A stretch of 64,000 nt of DNA, taken from NCBI RefSeq assembly GCF_015690355.1, contig NZ_JADPRT010000010.1, positions 294,824 through 358,823 of the forward strand, written 5' to 3'. Under the pieces are notes generated by a model that was given only the letters and a program-made list of their open reading frames with translations, was not told where the DNA came from and made no database searches. The stretch's first letter is position 1. Each line of letters starts with the position of its first letter. Below are positions 17,073 to 24,579 of this stretch, piece after piece. The translations under genes were made by a program, and so were the position numbers. The DNA is from Streptacidiphilus fuscans (GTDB taxonomy: Bacteria > Actinomycetota > Actinomycetes > Streptomycetales > Streptomycetaceae).

Positions 17073-17687
17073 ATGACGCGGAGGTTCACACTGCGCGGGT
17101 TCACGGTGCGCGGGTTCTCGGGGCGGGGCTTCACGATGGGGTGGACGCAGTTGGGGTGGGCGCTGGGCGCGGCGGGCGCCCTGCTGTGCGTGCTCGGCTG
17201 GTACGGCATCTCCGGCGAACGGTTCGCCGAGCGGCAGATCCCCTACCTTGCGTCGGCCACGGTTCCCGGCGCGGCGCTGATCGTCGCGGGCGCGGTCCTG
17301 CTGGCCCGGCCCGGGGCGGCCGAGGAGGAGGCGCGGCGTGATCGGATCGGTGAGGACGACCGGCTGCGCCGCCAGCTGGCCCTACTGTACGACCTGCTCG
17401 TCGAGGAGGCGACCCGGTCCCAGCAGGCTCCCGGCGGCGCTTCCGGGGTGGCCGCGAGGGACCCCGGAAGCGCCGCCGAGCGGCTGGCGTACCTGCCGAA
17501 CGGCCGGACCTACCACCGGGTCGGCTGCCTCCTGGTCGAGGGTCGCGGCGACGCGGTCCCGGTGACCCCGGCCGGGGCCCGCGAGCGCGGGTTGCGCCCC
17601 TGCCCGCTGTGCATGCCGGACCAGGGCAGGCAGAACACGGCCTCGGGCACCGGGGACACCGCGCCCGACACGTCGTCGGAGGCCTGA
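17073..17687 (+). CDS. membrane protein with Ada-like Cys/His metal-binding motif
   Basis: The 204-residue protein has two membrane spans (about residues 24-46 and 60-79), then a charged helical stretch and a small C-terminal motif with His148, Cys152, Cys177 and Cys180 (YHRVGC...RPCPLCMP). This spacing resembles the Ada-type zinc site also found at the ends of some nucleases. The N-terminus consists of four 15-bp repeats encoding LRGFT-like pentads. A strong GGAGG precedes the ATG. The stop is one base from the GTG of the Liv fusion gene, so they are translationally coupled. Its role in the transporter is unknown; a metal- or redox-sensing accessory subunit is possible. Confidence 0.7.
   Translation: MTRRFTLRGFTVRGFSGRGFTMGWTQLGWALGAAGALLCVLGWYGISGERFAERQIPYLASATVPGAALIVAGAVLLARPGAAEEEARRDRIGEDDRLRRQLALLYDLLVEEATRSQQAPGGASGVAARDPGSAAERLAYLPNGRTYHRVGCLLVEGRGDAVPVTPAGARERGLRPCPLCMPDQGRQNTASGTGDTAPDTSSEA
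17076..17135 (+). repeat. 15-bp tandem repeat x4 directly after a start codon
   Basis: Four units of the type NYGCGCGGGTTCACG encode TRRFT, LRGFT, VRGFS and GRGFT, beginning at codon 2 of the membrane protein and ending just before an in-frame ATG at 17136, which could be the ancestral start. Confidence 0.9.
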
Positions 17688-17688
17688 G

Positions 17689-20481
17689 GTGCCCGCCGCG
17701 CAGCTGGTGCACGCACAGCTCGCGTCGCTGCCGCTGGACCTGGCGCAGGCCGGGCTCACCGTAGGCGCCGCGGCGGCGCTCTCCGGGATCGGGCTGGTGG
17801 TCTGCTACCGGGCGACCGGCGTGCTCAACCTGGCTCAGGGCGCGATCGCGATGATCACCGCCTACGCGGTACGGCAGACCGTGGTGGTCTGGCACTGGCC
17901 CAAGGCGCTGGCCGTCGCGGTCTGCCTGCTGGTCTTCGCTCCCGCGATCGGCTGGACCCTGGACGCCGTCGTCTTCCGGCCGCTGCAACGGCGTTCCGCC
18001 GGTCCGGTGGCGACGCTGGTGGCCTGCCTCGGTGTCTTCGTGCTGCTGGTCGGCGCGGCGTTCCTGCTGTGGGGGCCGACGCCCTTGGCCGACGCGCCGA
18101 GCCTGCTGCCGTCGACCCCGTGGGCGGTGCTGGCCGTGGTCGGCGTGCTGGCGGTCGGGGTGGCGGTGGTGGGCCGGTGGACGCCGTTCGGCACCCAGGT
18201 GCGGGCGGTCGTCGACAACCGGCGGCTGGCGGAGCTGGCCGGGGTGGACGCGGACCGGGTCTCCTCGGTGGGCTGGGCGTTCGGCGCGTTCACGGCCGGG
18301 CTGACCGGCGCGGTGCTCGCCCCCGGCCTGCGGCTGGACCCGTACGGGCTGCCGCTGCTGGTGATGGAGACGATGGCGGTCGCCGTGATCGCGCAGCTGC
18401 GCAGCCTGACTGTGGCGGTCGGGTCGGCGCTGGCGCTGGGTGTGCTGCAGAGCGAGTTGACCCAGTTCCATCCGGGCGGGTGGCAGCAGTCGCTGCTCCA
18501 GGCGGTGGGGGCGAACCTGTTCGCGCTGGCGCTGCTGGTGGCGGTGCTGGTGCTGCCGTTGGACTTCACCGGCCGTGGGCGCGGGGACGGCACGGACCCG
18601 GAACGCCGGGCCTACCACCCGGTGCTGACCGGACGTCCGATCGCGTCCGGCGGTGCCGCGGGCTCCGGGCGGAACTCGGCGGTGCGGCTCGGGTGCGCGG
18701 TGTTGTTGCTGCTGCCGTTCGCGTTCCGCGCGGACGACCTGCGGTCGGCGCTGCAGGTGCCCGCGCTGGCGCTGGTACTGCTGTCGATCACCGTGGTGAC
18801 CGGCTACGGCGGCCAGGTGTCGCTCGGTCAGGCCGGGTACGCGGGGCTGGGCGCGCTCTTCACCGGGCTGCTGGCGGGCGGGCAGGTGGCGGGGTTGCCC
18901 GCGTTCCCGCCCGTGGTGGCGCTGCTGTGCGCGGTGGTGCTGGCCGCGCCGCTGGGGCTGCTGGTCGGTTGGCCCGCGATCCGACGACGCGGGCTGGCCC
19001 TGGCGCTGACCACCTTCGCGGTGGGGACGGCGATCAACCGGCTGGTCTTCCAGCAGCCCGCCGCGACCACCGGCGTCGTGCTGGACCGGACCGGGATGCT
19101 CGGCCAGGACCGGTTCTTCTACGGGGTGGAGCTGGCGCTGCTGGCTGCCGCGTTGCTGCTGGTCCGGGCGCTGCGCCGGGGACGGCTCGGCCGGGCGCTG
19201 GGCGCGATGCGGGACCACGAGGCGGGCGCGGCGGCGGCCGGGGTGGACGTGCCACGGCTGAAGCTGCTGGCCTTCGTGCTGGGCGCGGCGTTGGCCGCGC
19301 TGGGCGGCGGGCTGATGGGGCTGGGCGGGCAGGCGTTCGACCCGAACGCCTTCGACCCCGTGCTGGGCCTGATCTGGTTCGCCGCGGTGGTGGTCTTCGG
19401 CGCGGACAGCGCGGTCGGCGCGGTGCTGGCGGCGGCCACCCTGGTGGGCCTGGACGCGGGCACCGTCGCGGGCGTCTCGACGGCGGTCGTCGGCGCGCTG
19501 GCGCTGCTGCTCGGCCGGCTCCCGCCGGGCGGCCTGGCGGGGCTGACCCGCCTGCCGGGACGCGAAGCCCGGGCCAGGGACGCCGCCCACCGCGCGGCGG
19601 CGGAACAGGGCGCGGAGCCGGTCCGGCTGACTCCGCTCGGACGGCGGCTGGCGGCGCGGGTCCCGCTGCCCGCTCAGGCGGCGACTCCGCCTGCTCCCAC
19701 ACCTGCGGCCCCGCCGATGGTCGCCCGGCGGGAGGGCGAGCGGCTGACCGCGCACAACCTGACCAAGCGGTTCCAGGGGGTCACCGCCGTCGACGGGGTG
19801 ACGCTGGCCGTGCCGCCGGGGCGGATCACCGCGCTGACCGGGCCCAACGGCGCGGGCAAGAGCACCCTCTTCGACTGCCTCAGCGGCGCGCAGCGCGCGG
19901 ACTCCGGCCAGGTGCTGCTCGGCGGCAAGGACCTGACCCGGCTGCCCGAGCACGCCCGGGCCAGGCTCGGGCTGGCCCGGACCTTCCAGCAGATCGCCGT
20001 CTTCCCCGGGCTGACGGTGGCGGACAACCTGCGCGTCGGGGCTGAGCAGTCGGCCGGGCGTACCGCACGGGAGTCCGCGGCGGACGCCGACCGGCTGCTG
20101 GACCTGCTCGGCCTCTCCGACCTGCGCGACCAGGCCGCCGCCGAGCTGCCCACCGGGACCCTGCGGCTGGTCGAACTCGGCCGGGCGCTGGCGGCGCAAC
20201 CCGCCGTACTGCTGCTGGACGAGCCGGGAGCCGGCCTGGACCGGCGGGAGACGGCGCTGCTGGTGGAGCTGCTCCGCTCACTGGCCGACGGCGGGCTGGC
20301 CCTGCTGCTGGTGGAACACGACCGCGAGCTGGTCGACGAGCTGGCCTCCGGCGTGCACGTGATGCGGACCGGCCGGACCGAGTTCCACGCCCGGCTGGAG
20401 CACCGGGGCGGAGCCGGGCATCAGGGCGGGCATCCAGACGGAGCCGGGCATCCGGGCCGTGAGGCGCCGCATGGCGCTTGA
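17689..20481 (+). CDS. LivH-LivM-LivG fusion, branched-chain-type ABC transporter
   Basis: A single 930-residue protein contains three transporter parts that are normally separate. Residues about 1-290 are a LivH-like permease (ATGVLNLAQGAIAMI). Residues about 325-620 are a LivM-like permease (VVTGYGGQVSLGQAGY, RDHEAGAAAAGVDVPRLK). Residues about 685-930 are a LivG-like ATPase with Walker A GPNGAGKS at 718-725, signature LPTGTLRLVELGRAL and Walker B VLLLDEP. The GTG start follows the previous stop by one base. A repetitive Gly/His tail (HRGGAGHQGGHPDGAGHPG) ends the protein and overlaps the livF start. With LivF and the lipoprotein encoded at 14869 it can make a complete importer. Confidence 0.9.
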   Translation: MPAAQLVHAQLASLPLDLAQAGLTVGAAAALSGIGLVVCYRATGVLNLAQGAIAMITAYAVRQTVVVWHWPKALAVAVCLLVFAPAIGWTLDAVVFRPLQRRSAGPVATLVACLGVFVLLVGAAFLLWGPTPLADAPSLLPSTPWAVLAVVGVLAVGVAVVGRWTPFGTQVRAVVDNRRLAELAGVDADRVSSVGWAFGAFTAGLTGAVLAPGLRLDPYGLPLLVMETMAVAVIAQLRSLTVAVGSALALGVLQSELTQFHPGGWQQSLLQAVGANLFALALLVAVLVLPLDFTGRGRGDGTDPERRAYHPVLTGRPIASGGAAGSGRNSAVRLGCAVLLLLPFAFRADDLRSALQVPALALVLLSITVVTGYGGQVSLGQAGYAGLGALFTGLLAGGQVAGLPAFPPVVALLCAVVLAAPLGLLVGWPAIRRRGLALALTTFAVGTAINRLVFQQPAATTGVVLDRTGMLGQDRFFYGVELALLAAALLLVRALRRGRLGRALGAMRDHEAGAAAAGVDVPRLKLLAFVLGAALAALGGGLMGLGGQAFDPNAFDPVLGLIWFAAVVVFGADSAVGAVLAAATLVGLDAGTVAGVSTAVVGALALLLGRLPPGGLAGLTRLPGREARARDAAHRAAAEQGAEPVRLTPLGRRLAARVPLPAQAATPPAPTPAAPPMVARREGERLTAHNLTKRFQGVTAVDGVTLAVPPGRITALTGPNGAGKSTLFDCLSGAQRADSGQVLLGGKDLTRLPEHARARLGLARTFQQIAVFPGLTVADNLRVGAEQSAGRTARESAADADRLLDLLGLSDLRDQAAAELPTGTLRLVELGRALAAQPAVLLLDEPGAGLDRRETALLVELLRSLADGGLALLLVEHDRELVDELASGVHVMRTGRTEFHARLEHRGGAGHQGGHPDGAGHPGREAPHGA

Positions 20482-21124
20482 GGTGGAGCTGCGCGCGGCC
20501 CGCGTCCGGTACGGGCCGCTGGAGGCGCTGCACGGGGTGGACCTGCCGATCGCGGCCGGGGCGATGACGGTGCTGCTGGGCCGGAACGGGTCGGGCCGGA
20601 CCAGCACCCTGCACGCGCTGGCGGGGGTCGCGCCGCTCGCCTCGGGCAGCGTGCGCTGGTACGGCGGGTCGGGGCGGGCCAGGGACATCACCGCGATGGA
20701 CACCTTCCGCCGTTCCCGGCTCGGCATCGCGCTGCTCCCGGCGGAGCAGGGCGTCTTCCCCTCGCTCACCGTGGCGGAGAACCTGACGCTGCTCAGCGGT
20801 GCCGGGCTCCCGGCCGCGCTGGCGCTCTTCCCCGAGCTGGAGCCGCTGCTCTCCCGGACGGCGGGGACGCTGTCGGGCGGCGAGCAGCGGATGGTCGCGC
20901 TCTCCCGGGTGCTGACCGGGCCGGGACGGCTGCTGCTGCTCGACGAGCTCGGCCTGGGGCTGGCCGAGGAGGTCGTGGCGCGCGTCCATACGGCGCTGAT
21001 GGCGCTGGTGGCGGCGGGCCGGACGGTGGTCCTTGCGGAGCAGTCCCTCCCGGCCGCGCCCGCCGCGCCGGACCTCGTCTTCGAGCTCCGGCGCGGCGCG
21101 GTGGCAGCGGCGTACGAGACCTGA
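20471..21124 (+). CDS. livF: LivF-like ABC transporter ATPase with Lys-to-Arg Walker A
   Basis: The 217-residue ATPase pairs with the LivG half of the fusion protein. The signature LSGGEQR, Walker B LLLLDE and the LivF-type VVLAEQ switch are present, but Walker A reads GRNGSGRTS: the nucleotide-binding Lys is Arg. The DNA codon is CGG, a change of more than one base from AAG. This predicts weak or no hydrolysis at one of the two ATP sites. The ATG at 20471 overlaps the upstream gene by 11 bp, with GAGG six bases before it. LivF proteins are usually about 235 residues, so it is slightly short. Confidence 0.88.
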   Translation: MALEVELRAARVRYGPLEALHGVDLPIAAGAMTVLLGRNGSGRTSTLHALAGVAPLASGSVRWYGGSGRARDITAMDTFRRSRLGIALLPAEQGVFPSLTVAENLTLLSGAGLPAALALFPELEPLLSRTAGTLSGGEQRMVALSRVLTGPGRLLLLDELGLGLAEEVVARVHTALMALVAAGRTVVLAEQSLPAAPAAPDLVFELRRGAVAAAYET

Positions 21125-21142
21125 GCCCGGCCCGACGACGGA

Positions 21143-21787
21143 TTAACCGGTGGCGGGGAGCAACCGCAGCACCGTCCCCGCGTTCAGCGCGTTCGGGTCC
21201 GGGCCGATGACGGCGCGGTTGCGCGCGTACAGCGCGGGCCAGCCGCCGGGCAGATGGAAGTGCGAGGCGATGGACGCCAGCGAGTCACCGGCCCGAACCG
21301 TGTACGTGGCGGGCACCGTGCCGGTGGGCGGCGTGGTGACGGGAGGCGTGGTGACGGGCGGCGGCGTAGCGACGGGAGGCGTGGTCACCGGCGGCTTGCT
21401 GACCGGAGGAGGTGTCGTGACCGGAGGCCTGCCTCCGCCCGGCGGCCGGTGGCCGGTGAGGCCGAGGCTGCGGGCGCAGTTCGGCCAGGCGTCCCAGCCC
21501 TGCCAGGCGAGGATCCGCTCGGCGGTGGCTATCTGCTCGATCCGGCCGGCCAGGTCGGGGCGGGAGGCGTAGCGCCGTCCGCCGGACTCGCGCCAGGTCT
21601 CCAGGGAGATCTGGAGTCCGCCGTAGTAACCGTTGCCGCTGTTGACGTGCCATCGGCTGTTGCTCTCGCACACGGCGAGCCGGTCCCACACCGTCGCGGG
21701 GACGCGCGTCCCACCCGACGCCGACTGCGGCAGCGCGCACAGGACGGCAGCCGTGGTGGCGCTCAGACATCTTCCGACTATGCCCAT
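21143..21787 (-). CDS. resuscitation-promoting factor-like secreted muralytic protein with LysM
   Basis: The 214-residue protein has a signal peptide (about 1-24), an Rpf/transglycosylase-like domain with catalytic Glu41 in LAVCESNSRW and the fold markers GYYGGLQIS and RILAWQGWDAWPNC, a Pro/Thr/Val repeat linker (PPVTTPP-type, about 115-155), and a C-terminal LysM domain (YTVRAGDSLASIASHF) that binds peptidoglycan. It should cleave cell-wall glycan outside the cell, as in spore germination or growth resumption. A second member of the family follows at 21970. The ribosome site is weak. It converges with livF. Confidence 0.88.
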   Translation of the reverse strand: MGIVGRCLSATTAAVLCALPQSASGGTRVPATVWDRLAVCESNSRWHVNSGNGYYGGLQISLETWRESGGRRYASRPDLAGRIEQIATAERILAWQGWDAWPNCARSLGLTGHRPPGGGRPPVTTPPPVSKPPVTTPPVATPPPVTTPPVTTPPTGTVPATYTVRAGDSLASIASHFHLPGGWPALYARNRAVIGPDPNALNAGTVLRLLPATG

Positions 21788-21902
21788 GCTTACTGACGCT
21801 ACGTCGGCTCCCGTTCCAGGCAGATGATCTGATGATCTGCCACGCCACGGACCACCCGATCAGCGCAGCCCCCGCCGCTGGACAACGTCGGCAACGCCGA
21901 CA

Positions 21903-21937
21903 GCGCGGCCGCCGTCCACGGGGGACGGCGGCCGCGC
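21903..21937. terminator. hairpin terminator of the second Rpf gene
   Basis: Perfect 15-bp arms (21903-21917 and 21923-21937) with a 5-base loop, 33 bp beyond the stop at 21970 of the minus-strand gene. There is no U-run, as is usual for high-G+C actinobacterial terminators. Confidence 0.75.
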
Positions 21938-21969
21938 CGGTGTCGTCAGACGCGGGGAGAGCCGGAGGC

Positions 21970-22623
21970 TCAGCCCAGGTTGAGGACCTGGCCCGGGAGG
22001 ATCAGGTTCGGGTTGCCGCCGATGACGGTCTTGTTGGCGGCGAACAGGTTCTGCCAGGTGGTGCCGTGGGCGGACGCGATGGCGCTCAGGGTGTCACCGG
22101 ACTTGACGGTGTAGCTGCCGGCCGAGGAGGAGCTGGTCTGCGCCGGGGCCGACTGCTGGACCGGGGCGGACTGCTGCGCCGGAGCCTGCTGCTGGGCCGG
22201 GGCCTGCTGCTGCGGGGCCGACTGCTGCTGGGCCGGGGCCTGCTGCTGCGAGGCGGTGCTCACCTGCGCCGGGGCGCCACCGGCGGTCAGACCCGCCTGC
22301 GGGCCGCAGACCGGCCAGGCACCCGGGCCCTGGGAGGCCAGGACCTGCTCGGCGACGGCGATCTGCTGACCCTCGCTGGCCTGGTTGGCCTGCGGGGCGT
22401 ACTGGGTGCCGCCGTAGGCCGCCCAGGTGCTCGGGGTGAACTGCAGGCCGCCGTAGAAGCCGTTGCCCGTGTCGATGGACCAGTTGCCGCCGGACTCGCA
22501 CTGCGCCACGGCGTCCCAGGTGGAGACCGAGGCAGCAGACGCCGAGGTGGCGGTCAGCAGACCCGCCACCGGAGCGGCGACGAGCGTGGCGGCGACAACG
22601 GCGGTGCGGACGCGGAAGTTCAT
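21970..22623 (-). CDS. resuscitation-promoting factor-like secreted protein with LysM
   Basis: The 217-residue protein has a signal peptide (cleavage near ASA-A at residue 30), the Rpf domain at about 31-107 with catalytic Glu43 in AVAQCESGGNW and GFYGGLQFTPSTW, a Gln/Pro/Ala-rich linker (QQAPAQQ-type) and a C-terminal LysM (YTVKSGDTLSAIASAHG). This is the classic streptomycete RpfA architecture, acting on the cell wall. AAAGG precedes the ATG at 22623 by the usual distance; the frame continues upstream but that part is not coding. A leader of about 270 bases is suggested by a promoter at 22903-22930. Confidence 0.92.
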   Translation of the reverse strand: MNFRVRTAVVAATLVAAPVAGLLTATSASAASVSTWDAVAQCESGGNWSIDTGNGFYGGLQFTPSTWAAYGGTQYAPQANQASEGQQIAVAEQVLASQGPGAWPVCGPQAGLTAGGAPAQVSTASQQQAPAQQQSAPQQQAPAQQQAPAQQSAPVQQSAPAQTSSSSAGSYTVKSGDTLSAIASAHGTTWQNLFAANKTVIGGNPNLILPGQVLNLG

Positions 22624-23206
22624 CAAATGCCTTTCGACAGTCCCGGGCGGGGTCGGCGGGGGTCCGCACAGTCCGTCACGACGGCTCTGTGCTCGACCGG
22701 TCCCGCGCCCTCGCTCCGTCACTCGCCACCGACCTGTCTGTTGTTGCGGCGGCGGGCACCTCCCACGTCCCACGTCCGAGGACGCAGGGGGGAAGTGCGG
22801 AGGCGGGCGAACCCGGGCGGTGCTCGTTGCACCGACGCCACTGACCGTAGGAACTCCCCCGCCACGGACTCAAACCTCGAGGGAAAGTCCCTGTTCACGT
22901 GGACGTTACCGGCAGTAAGGATCTTGTAAATCTTTACCGGATGTCCGATTTGGGACTTTTGTCGAACCGTCAGTCGGACGGTTTCGTGACGCCCGCCACA
23001 CGGACCGGGGCGAGAGACCGGGTGACCTCCCCCACACCGTCGACGGAACGTCACCCCACAGTGCGTCAGGGTGACCGAAATCGGTCGAGTTCTCGTCCGA
23101 TTCGGGGCCTGGCCGTGACCCCGGGCACATCCGGTGCGTTTGTCATCACGGCCGTCATATCGGCTGGGGCCAGACGTCCCCGGCCCAGCGATTCGAGGAG
23201 TCATTC
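22624..23206. other. 583-bp divergent regulatory region
   Basis: The region separates the second Rpf gene from the gene at 23207 and holds no credible gene. Its lowest-G+C part (about 22900-22965) contains two TTTACCGG/GTTACCGG copies and the palindrome TTACCGGCAGTAA. The remaining 5' leader of the Rpf gene is G+C-rich and foldable, but I cannot match it to a known riboswitch. Confidence 0.5.
22903..22930 (-). promoter_or_regulatory. possible promoter of the second Rpf gene
   Basis: On the minus strand, TTTACA (22925-22930), 16 bases and TAACGT (22903-22908) resemble a housekeeping sigma promoter. The spacer includes TTACTGCCGG. Confidence 0.4.
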
Positions 23207-24049
23207 GTGCAGCGCATGATCGACGTCAGCGACGAGGTCCGTGCCGAGATCGGTGACGACGAGGCCGATCGTCTGCTTCAGGGGGTCACCGCCCCCGACC
23301 GCTACGACTGCACGTCCTGCCGGGCGCCGGGCGATGTCACCCAGGACCCGACCGCCACCGTGCTGTTCGTCGGCGAGGAGACGGCGGTCCTCGCCTTCGC
23401 CCACTCCCGGTGCATCCCGTCCCAGGTGGTCGAGGTGGCCGAGGAGCAGTTGCAGGGGGCCGTCCGCAGCATCGGTGCCACCGCCCCGCACGCCGCGTCC
23501 GTTCCCGCGCCCTCGGCGCCCGCCGCACCGGCGGCTGCGCCCGTCGCGCCGGCCGCGTCCGGTCAACCGGCGGTGCTGGGGGTGACCTGCGGTCTGGTGC
23601 TGTGCAAGGGCGGGGAGTTCCCCGGGGTGCCGCGTGCGGCGCTGGTGGTCGAGCCGACCGGGCCGATCGGGCGCCCCGGCACAGCGGTCGGCGAGGACGC
23701 CTTCGGCGAGCTGCTGATGGAGCACGGCTTCCAGCTCGTCGCGGACGTGGACCAGCCGCCCGGCCAGCTGCCCGGCTGGTCGGTGCTGATGGCGATGGGT
23801 CAGCTCCACGCTGTGCTGCAGCCCTCCCCCGGCGGCGGCACCAACGCGTGGTGGCAGGCGCACCAGCCGCTCCAGGTGACCGACGCGTGGCGCTCGGCGG
23901 CCTCGCAGCAGGCGCAGGTGATGATGCTCGCCGCCCCGGCGGGCAGCATCGGTCGTCAGCCGCGTGAGGACCTGCTGCGCAGCGCCCTGGACAACGCGGC
24001 ACGGCGCGGCCTGCTGCTCGGCGCGGTGCTGCCGCTGGCCGGCACCTGA
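23207..24049 (+). CDS. conserved hypothetical protein with Cys-rich N-terminal segment
   Basis: The 280-residue cytosolic protein has a helical start, a CTSCRAPGD stretch with two Cys, an Ala/Pro linker (about residues 95-125), and a second domain of about 150 residues (LGVTCGLVLCKGGEFPGVPRAALVVEPTGPI and a terminal LLLGAVLPLAGT). The two-domain pattern looks like a conserved streptomycete protein, but I cannot assign a family or function. GAGGAG at 23195-23200 is six bases before the GTG start. A strong hairpin follows its stop. Confidence 0.78.
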   Translation: MQRMIDVSDEVRAEIGDDEADRLLQGVTAPDRYDCTSCRAPGDVTQDPTATVLFVGEETAVLAFAHSRCIPSQVVEVAEEQLQGAVRSIGATAPHAASVPAPSAPAAPAAAPVAPAASGQPAVLGVTCGLVLCKGGEFPGVPRAALVVEPTGPIGRPGTAVGEDAFGELLMEHGFQLVADVDQPPGQLPGWSVLMAMGQLHAVLQPSPGGGTNAWWQAHQPLQVTDAWRSAASQQAQVMMLAAPAGSIGRQPREDLLRSALDNAARRGLLLGAVLPLAGT

Positions 24050-24102
24050 GGTCCGCAGGGTCGGGAGGCTCCAGAGAGTCCGCAGAATCCGTGAGCGGAC
24101 GC

Positions 24103-24138
24103 GAAGCAGGGGCGCACGCAACCGTGCGCCCCTGCTTC
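24103..24138 (+). terminator. hairpin terminator with 16-bp perfect stem
   Basis: Arms 24103-24118 and 24123-24138 are perfectly complementary around a CAAC loop, 54 bp after the stop at 24049. The stem can extend two or three pairs further. Its position decides that the next gene starts downstream of it. Confidence 0.85.
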
Positions 24139-24162
24139 GTGCTGTTCCCGGAGAGACTGCCG

Positions 24163-24564
24163 GTGCCGTCCCCGCATCCAGAGGACGGCTGGGTCGTTGG
24201 CCATTACGTGCACACCTTCGACACCTTCCCCCCGCCCCGCCGCAGCCCCGGCGTCTGGATGCCGTCGGCCGAGGCGTTCGCCGTTCCGATGCCGCCGAGC
24301 GTTCCGACGCCGATCCCGGCGATGCGGCCCGCCTTCGAGCGCGACGCCTCCAGGGAGACGCCGATCTACGACTCCCTCTACAGCGAGTTCCGCAGGCTCT
24401 TCCGCAGCCTGCCGGGCGACCGCAGCGGCGAGGAGAACTTCCGGCTGCCCTACTTCGCCGACTTCACCGCCCCGCAGAGCTTCCCCGCCCCGCAGGCCGC
24501 CCCGGTGCCGCCGGGCGCCGGGCGGCACCGGGGTTACCTCTCGCTGCCGCCCGGGTCCTCCTGA
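24163..24564 (+). CDS. hypothetical protein, Pro/Phe-rich
   Basis: The 133-residue product is rich in Pro, Phe and Ser (WVVGHYVHTFDTFPPPRR, IYDSLYSEFRRLFRSL) with no recognised domain, signal or membrane span. The frame is open from 24091, but the first 24 codons run through the terminator hairpin. GGAGAG at 24150-24155, seven bases before the GTG at 24163, marks the more likely start. It converges with der, 15 bp between stops. Confidence 0.55.
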   Translation: MPSPHPEDGWVVGHYVHTFDTFPPPRRSPGVWMPSAEAFAVPMPPSVPTPIPAMRPAFERDASRETPIYDSLYSEFRRLFRSLPGDRSGEENFRLPYFADFTAPQSFPAPQAAPVPPGAGRHRGYLSLPPGSS

Positions 24565-24579
24565 TCCGGCCCCGCCTGC

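Noticed and set aside
22624..22900. c-di-AMP (ydaO-type) riboswitch in the Rpf gene leader
   Set aside because: Such riboswitches control some streptomycete rpf genes, but I could not find the conserved GGTGAATC or CCGAACCCGTCAGC-type segments here. A covariance-model search would decide.
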